This document shows positions 1 through 6,303 of a stretch of DNA of 27,251 nucleotides, piece by piece. The stretch is from DASTPP01 sp035762175 (GTDB taxonomy: Bacteria > Myxococcota_A > Polyangia > Polyangiales > Polyangiaceae). The stretch spans positions 1 through 27,251 of the forward strand of contig DASTPP010000123.1 of the NCBI GenBank assembly GCA_035762175.1, written 5' to 3'. The position numbers and the translations under genes are program-made. The stretch's first letter is position 1. Every line of letters starts with the position of its first letter. The notes under the pieces were generated by a model. That model did no database searches. It was not told the origin of the DNA and saw only the letters and a program-made list of their open reading frames with translations.

Positions 1-147
1 CACGCGCTCGCCGTCGGCGGCCCCACCACCACCTGCTTCGAGACGAAGAGCGAGTGCGACGCGCACCACGACCGCAAGCGCGGCCGCAGCCGCGTCTGCC
101 GCCTCGCGCCGGCCTGCGAGCGCGTCGCGCTGCCGCCGCTCGTATGA
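1..147 (+). CDS. C-terminal end of a Cys-containing protein (5' partial)
   Basis: Frame 1 is open from the first base of the window to a TGA at 145-147, giving 48 residues that end ...CERVALPPLV. Four cysteines are visible (TTTCFE, SECDAHH, RVCRL, PACER), spaced as in small disulfide-bonded or secreted modules, and third codon positions are almost all G or C, as in the real genes here. The rest of the protein lies to the left of the window, so neither its domain nor its function can be named. The next gene converges on it from the minus strand 21 bases away. I am fairly sure it is coding and make no claim about its role. Confidence 0.6.
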   Translation, partial: HALAVGGPTTTCFETKSECDAHHDRKRGRSRVCRLAPACERVALPPLV

Positions 148-168
148 GGCGGCCGCCGGGCGCGCCGC

Positions 169-1056
169 CTAAAATGCGCCCCCGAAGGTGACCATGGCGG
201 GCGCGGCCGGGGGCGGCGGCGCCCCCGAGGCCTCGCCCTCGGGCGCCCGCTTCGAGGTCTCGACGTGCAGCAGCGCGGTGACGAAGCCCGCCGCGCCGCC
301 GCTGATGAAGGCGGCGCCCGTGTCGACCCACGAGTGGGCGCCCGCCTGCTCGCGCAAGACCACCGTGGTCAGCGCGAAGCCGGTCGCCGTCAGGGCCACC
401 GGCAGGTACTCGGGCCGCCGCCCGCTCGGCAAGAGGTAGAGCCCCATCGAGGCCCCCGCCACGCCCGCGAGCGGCGCGTTGTGCCCCGAGGGGAACGACC
501 GGTGCGCCTCGTCGACCCGCTCGCGCTCGGACTTGTCGACCCCCTCGCCGCTGACGCCGCAGTGGCGGGCCTTGGGCTCCCAGTCGCGGGGGCGGCAGAC
601 GCCGAAGACGTTCTTGAGCAGCTGCGTGAACGCCGACGCCGCGAGCGCCCCCTCGGCCACGACGATCGGCCCGCGGGCGAGCCCCCAGCCCCGCTGGCCG
701 TCGCCCAGCTCGGTCAGGAAGGCGAGCGCCGCGCCCGTGCCGAGCCCGATGCCGACCGAAAAGTCGCCGGCGCGGTCGAGGTGCGGCACGTGCTCGCGCC
801 GCCCGAGCCCGTCGAGCGGCGCCCGGTCGCCCAGGTTCGGGCGAATGACGTACGTGCCCCCGAGCAGCGCGCCCGCGGCGAGCGCGACGAAGCCCACGTC
901 GACGAGGCCGTTGCCCAGCATGGTCACGCCGACGTCGCGCCGCCGCGGCTCGTCGCCGTCCTGGGCCCGGGCCGCCCGCGGGCCCAGGAGCGACGCGGCC
1001 GAGAGCGCGACGGCCGCCGCGGCCGCGCGGGCCCCGAGGCCCCGGCCCCTCACCAT
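169..1056 (-). CDS. Secreted/membrane PAP2-family phosphatase
   Basis: This 295-residue protein carries the complete type-2 phosphatidic acid phosphatase signature: K148-x6-R155-P156 (KNVFGVCRP), P-S-G-H at 189-192, and R235-x5-H241-x3-D245 (REQAGAHSWVD). H192 and H241 are the expected catalytic histidines. The N terminus is a Sec-type signal peptide (basic start, Ala-rich core, probable cut after ARA near residue 31), followed by several hydrophobic segments, so it probably acts on lipid phosphates or pyrophosphates at the inner-membrane periplasmic face. The ATG at 1056 overlaps the end of the upstream outer-membrane-protein gene (ATGGTGA), which indicates translational coupling. A GTG follows directly and could also serve as the start. 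The family is certain; the substrate (phosphatidate, undecaprenyl-PP or other) cannot be read from the sequence. Confidence 0.9.
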   Translation of the reverse strand: MVRGRGLGARAAAAAVALSAASLLGPRAARAQDGDEPRRRDVGVTMLGNGLVDVGFVALAAGALLGGTYVIRPNLGDRAPLDGLGRREHVPHLDRAGDFSVGIGLGTGAALAFLTELGDGQRGWGLARGPIVVAEGALAASAFTQLLKNVFGVCRPRDWEPKARHCGVSGEGVDKSERERVDEAHRSFPSGHNAPLAGVAGASMGLYLLPSGRRPEYLPVALTATGFALTTVVLREQAGAHSWVDTGAAFISGGAAGFVTALLHVETSKRAPEGEASGAPPPPAAPAMVTFGGAF

Positions 1057-2201
1057 GCGACGCTGTAGCCCGCGCGCACCCCGTAGGTCGCGCTGTTGGG
1101 GTCGTCGGACGTCGGCGTGGCGGGCTTCTCGTTCGCCGCGTAGACGTACTCGAAGGCCGCGGTCAGCACCCCCGAGCCGCCCGCCAGCACCTTCAGCCCC
1201 GCCCGCGGCGAGAGCGCCATGCCCATGCCCAGCTCCTTTTCGTAGGCCACGCCCACGCCGGCGCCGAAGAACCCGAACGTCGGGCCGGATATCTGCATGT
1301 GAAACCCCGGCTCGATCAACACCACCGTGCGCGACCGGGCCGGCTCGCCCCCCGCCTTCACGTAGGTCACCTGCGGGATCAGCGTGAGCGAGACGTTGTC
1401 GATGAAGAACCAGCCCGCCGTCGGCGCGATGCCGAGCGACAAAAAGTCGGTCGCCCGGACGAACGAGAAGCTGCCGCCGAGCTCGAGAATGCCCTTCTGC
1501 GCGTACCCCCGCACCGGGCGCCCCCCGACGCTCGGCAGCGCCGTCTCGCGCAGCACCTCCGAGCGCGTCTTCGGGTCGAGCGGCGCCACGCGCCTCGCCT
1601 GCGCCTCCTCGAGGCGCTTGTCCGCCGCCCGACGCTCTTCTTCTTTGGAATCGCCCTCGTTCGGCGACACCGGCAGGGCCGACCCGGGCTCGGGCGCGGC
1701 CGTGCCGACCGGCGGCGGGCTCGGCGGCCGCGCCGCGCTGCCCGAGCCGGCCGCGACCACGCCGCCCGCCACGCCCGCCGCCACCACCGCCCCCGGCACC
1801 GCCGCCGCCCCCGGCACCGCCGCCCCCGGCACCGCCGCCCCCGAAACGGCCGCGCCCGAGGCCGCCGGGGCGAGCGGCCCCGGCACGCGCGCGGGGCCGG
1901 CCCCGGGCGTCTGCGCCCGGCCGAGCGCGTGCAGAGCGAAGACCGCCGCGCCGACGAGCCCGGACAGAACGGCGGAGCGCTCGGCTCGGCCCAGCCCGGC
2001 TTGGCGGCGCGTGTCGAGAGCGGTGCGCGGGGCTCGTGCGGCGTCGGACAAGGCACCCTTGGCGTGGGGGTCGGTCGAAGCCCGATCGATCTGGCAGCCG
2101 ATTCGCCCCTTGTCGAGGCCCGGCTCGCGCTCGCTCGGGCGCCCCCCGCGCGCCGGGGCGAGCCGCCGCCCGGCCGCCCCCCCCGGCGCGCCCGCCCTCA
2201 T
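1050..2201 (-). CDS. Putative outer-membrane beta-barrel protein with Ala/Pro/Val linker
   Basis: The protein has 383 residues from an ATG at 2201 that is preceded by AAAGGA eight bases upstream. A hydrophobic segment near residues 75-95 (SAVLSGLVGAAVFALHALGRAQ region) looks like a signal peptide, so an alternative TTG start at 2051 (333 residues, AAGGG upstream) would place that signal closer to the N terminus. A low-complexity linker with repeated A-V-P-G-A units follows, then a charged segment (KEEERRAADKRLEEAQ) and about 160 residues of alternating polar/aromatic strands ending in GYSVAW. A terminal aromatic residue is typical of barrels recognised by the BAM complex. The stop codon lies inside the start of the PAP2 gene, so the two probably form an operon. 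I recognise no specific family, and no channel or ligand is inferred. Confidence 0.75.
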   Translation of the reverse strand: MRAGAPGGAAGRRLAPARGGRPSEREPGLDKGRIGCQIDRASTDPHAKGALSDAARAPRTALDTRRQAGLGRAERSAVLSGLVGAAVFALHALGRAQTPGAGPARVPGPLAPAASGAAVSGAAVPGAAVPGAAAVPGAVVAAGVAGGVVAAGSGSAARPPSPPPVGTAAPEPGSALPVSPNEGDSKEEERRAADKRLEEAQARRVAPLDPKTRSEVLRETALPSVGGRPVRGYAQKGILELGGSFSFVRATDFLSLGIAPTAGWFFIDNVSLTLIPQVTYVKAGGEPARSRTVVLIEPGFHMQISGPTFGFFGAGVGVAYEKELGMGMALSPRAGLKVLAGGSGVLTAAFEYVYAANEKPATPTSDDPNSATYGVRAGYSVAW

Positions 2202-2329
2202 TCAACATATCCTTTCGGCAATCGACACAACCGGGGGGCGCGCCCTCGCGCCGATGCCCCGCCAGCGCGCATTGAACTTTTCCACCCTCCGCGCACGCCG
2301 CAACGCGCATTGCCCGCGCTCCGGCCCGC

Positions 2330-2353
2330 GCGGCGTCAACGCGTTGACGCCGC
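2330..2353. promoter_or_regulatory. 24-bp perfect palindrome in a divergent intergenic region (candidate operator)
   Basis: A perfect 24-base dyad is centred between 2341 and 2342 with core GTCAACGCGTTGAC. It lies in the 327-bp region (2202-2528) that separates the divergently transcribed outer-membrane-protein gene and the small membrane-protein gene. No gene is apparent in that region. The dyad is more AT-containing at its core than its surroundings and reads TTGACG outward on both strands, so it could be an operator, or the two TTGACG edges could act as -35 elements, although no good -10 follows. Function is inferred from position only. Confidence 0.45.
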
Positions 2354-2528
2354 CGCGCATACCGCAGAGCGGCCCGCGCGGGGCATGGTCGAGCCCGAGC
2401 TTCCGGCGTTTTTCGGCCTCGGCGCCGCGCGAAGGGGGTTGCCTGGGGGGCCGAAGGGGCGTTACTCTGGTCGACGTTGGCGGCGCGGGGCGACCCGTTC
2501 TCTACCGCCAAGCAGAAATACCGATTAC

Positions 2529-2804
2529 ATGCAAAACAAGTTTCTGCCCAAAGACCAGGCCGAGGCGCTGCGCTTCTTGGTGGTCGGGCCGCTCATGGCG
2601 CTCTTGTCGGCTTGGTACCTCGGCACCCACTCGGCCGCGCTGCTCGCCCCGACCGAGGTCGGCGACTTCCCGCGGGTTTACGCGCTGCTCGTCAGCTTCG
2701 TGCTGAGCGGCCTCTTCTTCTCCGCCTCGGGCGGCGCGTGGTTCTTGCGCGCCACCCCGGCCAAGAGCGCCGAGCCCGCCCGCGCCTCCCGCCGCCGCCT
2801 TTGA
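2529..2804 (+). CDS. Small two-helix membrane protein
   Basis: This 91-residue ORF starts MQNKFLPKDQAEALRF and contains two clear hydrophobic helices: about residues 15-36 (FLVVGPLMALLSAWYLGTH) and about 48-70 (VYALLVSFVLSGLFFSASGGAWF). A short Arg/Ala tail ends RASRRRL. The ATG is the first in a frame where codons become strongly GC3-biased, and no clear Shine-Dalgarno sequence precedes it. It is divergent from the outer-membrane-protein operon and 110 bases upstream of the metalloprotease gene. I do not recognise the family. The positive-inside pattern (KDQAEALR at the N terminus, RRR at the C terminus) suggests both ends are cytoplasmic. Confidence 0.7.
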   Translation: MQNKFLPKDQAEALRFLVVGPLMALLSAWYLGTHSAALLAPTEVGDFPRVYALLVSFVLSGLFFSASGGAWFLRATPAKSAEPARASRRRL

Positions 2805-2914
2805 AACCCCCGCCCCGGGCGGCGGCCGGCGCGCCACCGCGATGCGCATTGTGAAAGCGAAGCGGGGTATGCAGTAATTCGACCCCGGCCCTTCGGCCGA
2901 CGATAGTACGGGCC

Positions 2915-3583
2915 ATGTGCCCCCCGCGGCCCCCCCCGACGAAGGCGCAGCCCGCCCCGCCCCCCGGGCGCGGCCCCGGCGCGCCCTCGCGGTTCAGCCG
3001 CCGCCGCGCCCTCGGCGCCGCGGCCGCGCTCCTGGCCACCCCGCGGGCCGCGAGCGCGGCCGGTAGCCCGCTGGCCGTCCGCGTGACCACGCTCGAGCTC
3101 GACGGCCGCCCGCTCTGCGAGCCGCCCTGGCTCGAAGCCCAGTGGGCCGAGGTGACGCGCCTCTTCGCCCCCGCGGGCGTCGCGCTCGAGCGCCTCCCGA
3201 CCCGCCCCCTGCCCGGCGGCCGCACCGAAGTCGTCACCCGCGCCGATCGCGACGCCTTCGCCGCCGCGCTCGAGCCCGGCGTGATCAACGCGTTCGTCAT
3301 CGCCAGCCTCGCCGACGTCGACGAGCCCGGCCGCATGCGAAAGGGCGTGCACTGGCGCCCCGCCGCCCGCGCCGATCGGCACTATGTGCTGATCATCGCC
3401 TCGGCGCCCCGGGGCGTGCTCGCCCACGAGCTCGGCCACTTCTTCGGCTTGTCGCACGCCGGCGCCCTCGACAACCTGATGAGCTACGCCCGCAGCGAGG
3501 GCGGCACGCTCTTTCTCGACCGCGGCCAGCAGGCGCGGCTGCGCTCGGGCGCGCTCGCCGTCCGGCGCGAGCTGGGCCACTGA
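2915..3583 (+). CDS. Tat-exported metzincin-type zinc metalloprotease
   Basis: The 222-residue product has the extended zinc site H171-E-L-G-H-F-F-G-L-S-H181 (HExxHxxGxxH) and a downstream Met-turn (NLMSY, M189), which together define a metzincin. E172 would be the general base. The N terminus carries SRRRAL followed by an Ala-rich core and AASAAG, which fits a twin-arginine signal peptide (or at least a Sec signal), so the enzyme probably acts outside the cytoplasm. A mature size of about 170 residues is compact for the clan. The spacing of the GVLAHELGHFFGLSHA segment matches small archaemetzincin-like or snapalysin-like enzymes, but I cannot assign a subfamily. Its TGA is the first base triplet of a 39-bp inverted repeat. 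The next gene is convergent. Confidence 0.85.
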   Translation: MCPPRPPPTKAQPAPPPGRGPGAPSRFSRRRALGAAAALLATPRAASAAGSPLAVRVTTLELDGRPLCEPPWLEAQWAEVTRLFAPAGVALERLPTRPLPGGRTEVVTRADRDAFAAALEPGVINAFVIASLADVDEPGRMRKGVHWRPAARADRHYVLIIASAPRGVLAHELGHFFGLSHAGALDNLMSYARSEGGTLFLDRGQQARLRSGALAVRRELGH

Positions 3584-3712
3584 GCCCTCGCGCGGCCCGG
3601 CGGCCCGCGCGCTACGTCCCGAGGGCGGGGGCCCCGCTGTTCGAGCCCGCAGGGTGAGTTCGGGGTGCCCGGCGGACGTAGCGCGCGGGCCGCCGGGCCG
3701 CGCGAGGGCTCA
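3581..3712. repeat. 39-bp perfect inverted repeat between convergent genes
   Basis: Bases 3581-3619 and 3674-3712 are perfect reverse complements (39 bp), separated by a 54-base loop. The left arm begins exactly with the TGA of the metalloprotease gene, so the right arm carries an antisense copy of that stop codon. The structure lies between two converging transcription units and could form a very stable hairpin in RNA from either strand. A bidirectional terminator or RNA-stabilising element is the simplest reading. There is no T-run. Confidence 0.8.
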
Positions 3713-3757
3713 ACCGCGCCTCGGGGCTCAGGCGCGCCCGGCGGCCAGGCCGGCGGC

Positions 3758-4672
3758 TCAGGCGCGCGCGTTGCGGTAGAGCCGGAGCGTGTTGCGCAGC
3801 GCCATCGTCACCGTCATCGGCCCGACCCGCGGCACGAAGGCCGAGGCGCGCTCGACGACGTCGTCGCGAAAGTTCTTGATGGTCGAGAAGTTCACGCACA
3901 CGACGCCCGGGCGAAGCTCGTCGGCCCCGATCGGCCGGAACTCGCGGCTCGGCACGCCCGTGACGACCACGTCGGCTCGGGCGAGCGCCTCGGCCCGCCC
4001 CAGCGACGTCTCTTCGACGACGTGCCCGGGCCCGCCGGCGTTCTCTTCGCCCTCGGGCCGGAACACGATCGCCCCGTCGACGTCGAAGGACACGACCTCG
4101 GCGCCGTCGTTGGCCATCATGCTCGCGAGCGGCCGGCCGACGACCTCGCTGCGGTTGAAGACGCAGGCGCGCACGCCCTCGAGCGGCCGCCGCCCGCCCG
4201 GGCGCGGGGCGCCGGCGGCGTCGAGCAGCTTGAGCACGGCGAGCGGCGTGCACGGCAAGATCGCCTTCTTCGTGCCCGCCTCGTCGAGGAAGCGCCGGTT
4301 CTCGTAGAGGCAGCGGGCCCAGAACGAGTGCAGCCCTTCGATGTCCTTGCCCGGGTCGACCGAGTCGCGCAGGTAGCGGTCTTGCTCGGTGCCGAACACC
4401 GGGTAGTAGATGAGCACGCCGTGCACGCCGGGGTCGTCGTTCGCCGCGCGCAGCTCGGCCTCGGCGTCGAGCCGCCGCACCCGCCGGAGCTCGAAGCGAA
4501 TGCCCACGTCGTCGCAGCCCTTGCGGGTGTACTCGGCGTACGTCACCGACGGCCCCTGCTCGGCCGAGAGCAGCCCGACCAGGCGCAGCGGCTCGGGCAG
4601 CCGCGCGACCTCGCCCCGGATCTCGTCGCGGAAGGCGGCCGCCAGGGCCGCCGGGTCGATGACGCGCGCCAC
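3758..4672 (-). CDS. folD: MTD1-like methylenetetrahydrofolate dehydrogenase (FolD family)
   Basis: From a GTG at 4672 the protein has 304 residues. A TTG at 4708, overlapping the upstream stop as TTGA, would give 316. It resembles the eukaryotic monofunctional NAD-dependent enzyme (yeast Mtd1) more than ordinary bacterial FolD: VHGVLIYYPVFG, KDIEGLH, ILPCTPLAVLKLL, NRSEVVGRPLASMMANDGA, VVVTGVPS and NFSTIKNFRDDV are all recognisable from memory of Mtd1. The active-site tyrosine is present (Y45), but the position four residues later that holds the catalytic lysine of bifunctional FolD is Thr (T49), as in Mtd1. I therefore infer a dehydrogenase with little or no cyclohydrolase activity, oxidising 5,10-methylene-THF in one-carbon metabolism. 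'folD' is a family-level symbol only. The gene follows the FHA/AAA+ regulator by about 33 bases on the same strand. Confidence 0.85.
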   Translation of the reverse strand: MARVIDPAALAAAFRDEIRGEVARLPEPLRLVGLLSAEQGPSVTYAEYTRKGCDDVGIRFELRRVRRLDAEAELRAANDDPGVHGVLIYYPVFGTEQDRYLRDSVDPGKDIEGLHSFWARCLYENRRFLDEAGTKKAILPCTPLAVLKLLDAAGAPRPGGRRPLEGVRACVFNRSEVVGRPLASMMANDGAEVVSFDVDGAIVFRPEGEENAGGPGHVVEETSLGRAEALARADVVVTGVPSREFRPIGADELRPGVVCVNFSTIKNFRDDVVERASAFVPRVGPMTVTMALRNTLRLYRNARA

Positions 4673-4704
4673 GCGCTGCTTGCTAGCCCAGCGGCCCCCG
4701 CCCC

Positions 4705-6186
4705 TCAAGCCCCCGAGCGCTTGCGGATGACGAGGCCGTGCTTCTTGATGAGGCGCGAGAGCGCGAAGCGGCTCGAGAGCCCGAGCGCCCGCCAGGCCTT
4801 CTCGACCGAGCCGTTGTGCTCGTCGAGGCAGGCCTGGATGTGCTCGGGCCCGAGCCCGCCCCCCGCGGCCGAGAGCGGCGGGGCCGCGTCCGACGACGCC
4901 CGCGGCGGGGGCGGCGGCTCGGTGCGCGACTCGCGGTCGCCCGGCGCCGCGCCCTCGAGCTGGCCGCCGACGACCCAGCGCCAGAGCGTCGCCTCGAGCT
5001 CGCGCACGTTCGTCTCGTAGCGCGACCGCAAGAGCCCCCGCACCAGCGACGTCGTCAGCTTGGGCGGCTCGGACAAATCGCCGTTCGGGAACACCCGCCG
5101 CGCGACCAGATCGTCGTCGGTCGCCATCTTGCGCAAGAGGTGGCACGCGAGCAGCGGCACGTCTTCGACGCGCTCGCCGAGGCTCGGCACGTTCACGCTC
5201 ATCGCGAAGCGCGCGAACACGTCCTCGCGCAGCGCCTCGGGCGGGCGGTTGGTCGCCCCGATGAACCGGATGTCGGCCGAGTAGGGCTTGGCGTCGCCGA
5301 GCCGGTGGTACTCGCCCCCGTCGAGCACGCGCAAGAGGTGCGTCTGCAGCGCGAAGGGCAGCTCGGCGAACTCGTCGAGGAAGAGCGTCGAGCCGTTGGC
5401 CAGGCCGATGAGCCCCGGCCGCTCGGGCATGCCCGCGTTCGGATAATTTCTCGCCGACCCGAAGAGCTCGGCGTCGACCAGCGTCTCGGGCAGCGTGGCG
5501 GCGTTGCGCGCGACGAGCGGGCGGCCCCCCCGCGAGCTCATCGCGTGCAGCGCCCGCGCCACCAGCTCTTTGCCCGTGCCGCTCTCGCCGAAGATGAGCG
5601 CGTGCGCCCGCCGCGAGGCGACGAACGCCACCTGCTCGCGCAGCCGCCACATCGCCGGCGACTCGCCGACGAAGCCGTGCCGGTCGACCCGCCCGAAGGG
5701 GTGCCCCGGCTCGGGCAGCCCCTCGGCCTGGCGGATCCACGCGTCGCGCTTCACGCACACGAGCAACATCTGCTTGCCGAGCTCGAGCACGTCGCCGTGG
5801 CGCACGAAGGCCACCGTCGCCGGCGCCCCGTTGTGCAAGAGCGGGCACCGACCGACGTTCTCGACCTCGAGCAGCCCCTCTTCTTTCGCGCGGACCCCGA
5901 GCTGCACCCGCGAGATGCGCGGCGACGAGAGCGGCCCCGTCGGCTCGACCGACCCGGGCCGAATGCGCGCGAAGCTCAGGCGCGGCTCGTCGTTCGGCGA
6001 CTCGGGGCCCCCGCGGCCCAGCACCCGGCGCGTCTCGTTGCGCCCGGCCGGCACGACCGCCGCCTCGCCCAGGCGGCCGGCCTCGTCGGCCGCCCAGCCG
6101 ATGACCAGCGCCATCGCCTCGGGCGGCTTGCCGGCGCCGGCGCCGCCGACGAACGACGTCTCGGGAAGTGTCGTCTGGTCTGCCAC
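4705..6186 (-). CDS. FHA-AAA+-Fis regulator (sigma54 activator-like, atypical GAFTGA loop)
   Basis: This 493-residue protein starts at a GTG. An FHA-like domain covers about residues 30-147 (ISRVQLGVR, HNG, GDVLELGKQ), so it probably reads a phosphothreonine signal. An AAA+ domain follows: Walker A GESGTGK at 200-206, Walker B TLFLDE at 267-272, sensor-type GATNRP near 310, and R-finger region REDVFARF. The C terminus (445-490) is a Fis-type helix-turn-helix. The loop that contacts sigma54, normally GAFTGA after ELFG, here reads SARNYPNAGM (243-253), so canonical sigma54 activation is doubtful. This variant recurs, to my knowledge, in myxobacterial FHA regulators. A good promoter-like sequence lies about 60 bases upstream. 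The dehydrogenase gene follows in the same direction, and a Ser/Thr kinase gene lies just upstream. Confidence 0.9.
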   Translation of the reverse strand: MADQTTLPETSFVGGAGAGKPPEAMALVIGWAADEAGRLGEAAVVPAGRNETRRVLGRGGPESPNDEPRLSFARIRPGSVEPTGPLSSPRISRVQLGVRAKEEGLLEVENVGRCPLLHNGAPATVAFVRHGDVLELGKQMLLVCVKRDAWIRQAEGLPEPGHPFGRVDRHGFVGESPAMWRLREQVAFVASRRAHALIFGESGTGKELVARALHAMSSRGGRPLVARNAATLPETLVDAELFGSARNYPNAGMPERPGLIGLANGSTLFLDEFAELPFALQTHLLRVLDGGEYHRLGDAKPYSADIRFIGATNRPPEALREDVFARFAMSVNVPSLGERVEDVPLLACHLLRKMATDDDLVARRVFPNGDLSEPPKLTTSLVRGLLRSRYETNVRELEATLWRWVVGGQLEGAAPGDRESRTEPPPPPRASSDAAPPLSAAGGGLGPEHIQACLDEHNGSVEKAWRALGLSSRFALSRLIKKHGLVIRKRSGA

Positions 6187-6242
6187 CGGTTGCCAGGGTG
6201 AATCGCCGCCCAGCGCGCGAGGGCGAATCGACGCCAGCGCGG

Positions 6243-6271
6243 TTATTACACCCGACGCCAGAATCCGTCAA
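6243..6271 (-). promoter_or_regulatory. Predicted sigma70-type promoter of the FHA/AAA+ regulator
   Basis: On the minus strand TTGACG (6271-6266) is followed by TAATAA (6248-6243) after 17 bases. An overlapping alternative -10 is TGTAAT (6250-6245) with TTTTGA as its -35. This is a clear AT-rich island in very GC-rich DNA, 57 bases upstream of the GTG at 6186, within the 117-bp gap after the kinase gene. It would give a short leader and drive regulator plus dehydrogenase separately from the kinase. Confidence 0.45.
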
Positions 6272-6303
6272 AAGGCGCCCCCCGGCCGACCCCGGCGGGG
6301 GCC

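Noticed and set aside
169..2511. 780-codon minus-strand open frame
   Set aside because: Only the 3' part (169-1056) is a protein (PAP2). The upstream part is Gly/Arg/Ala shadow sequence of the outer-membrane-protein gene in another frame.
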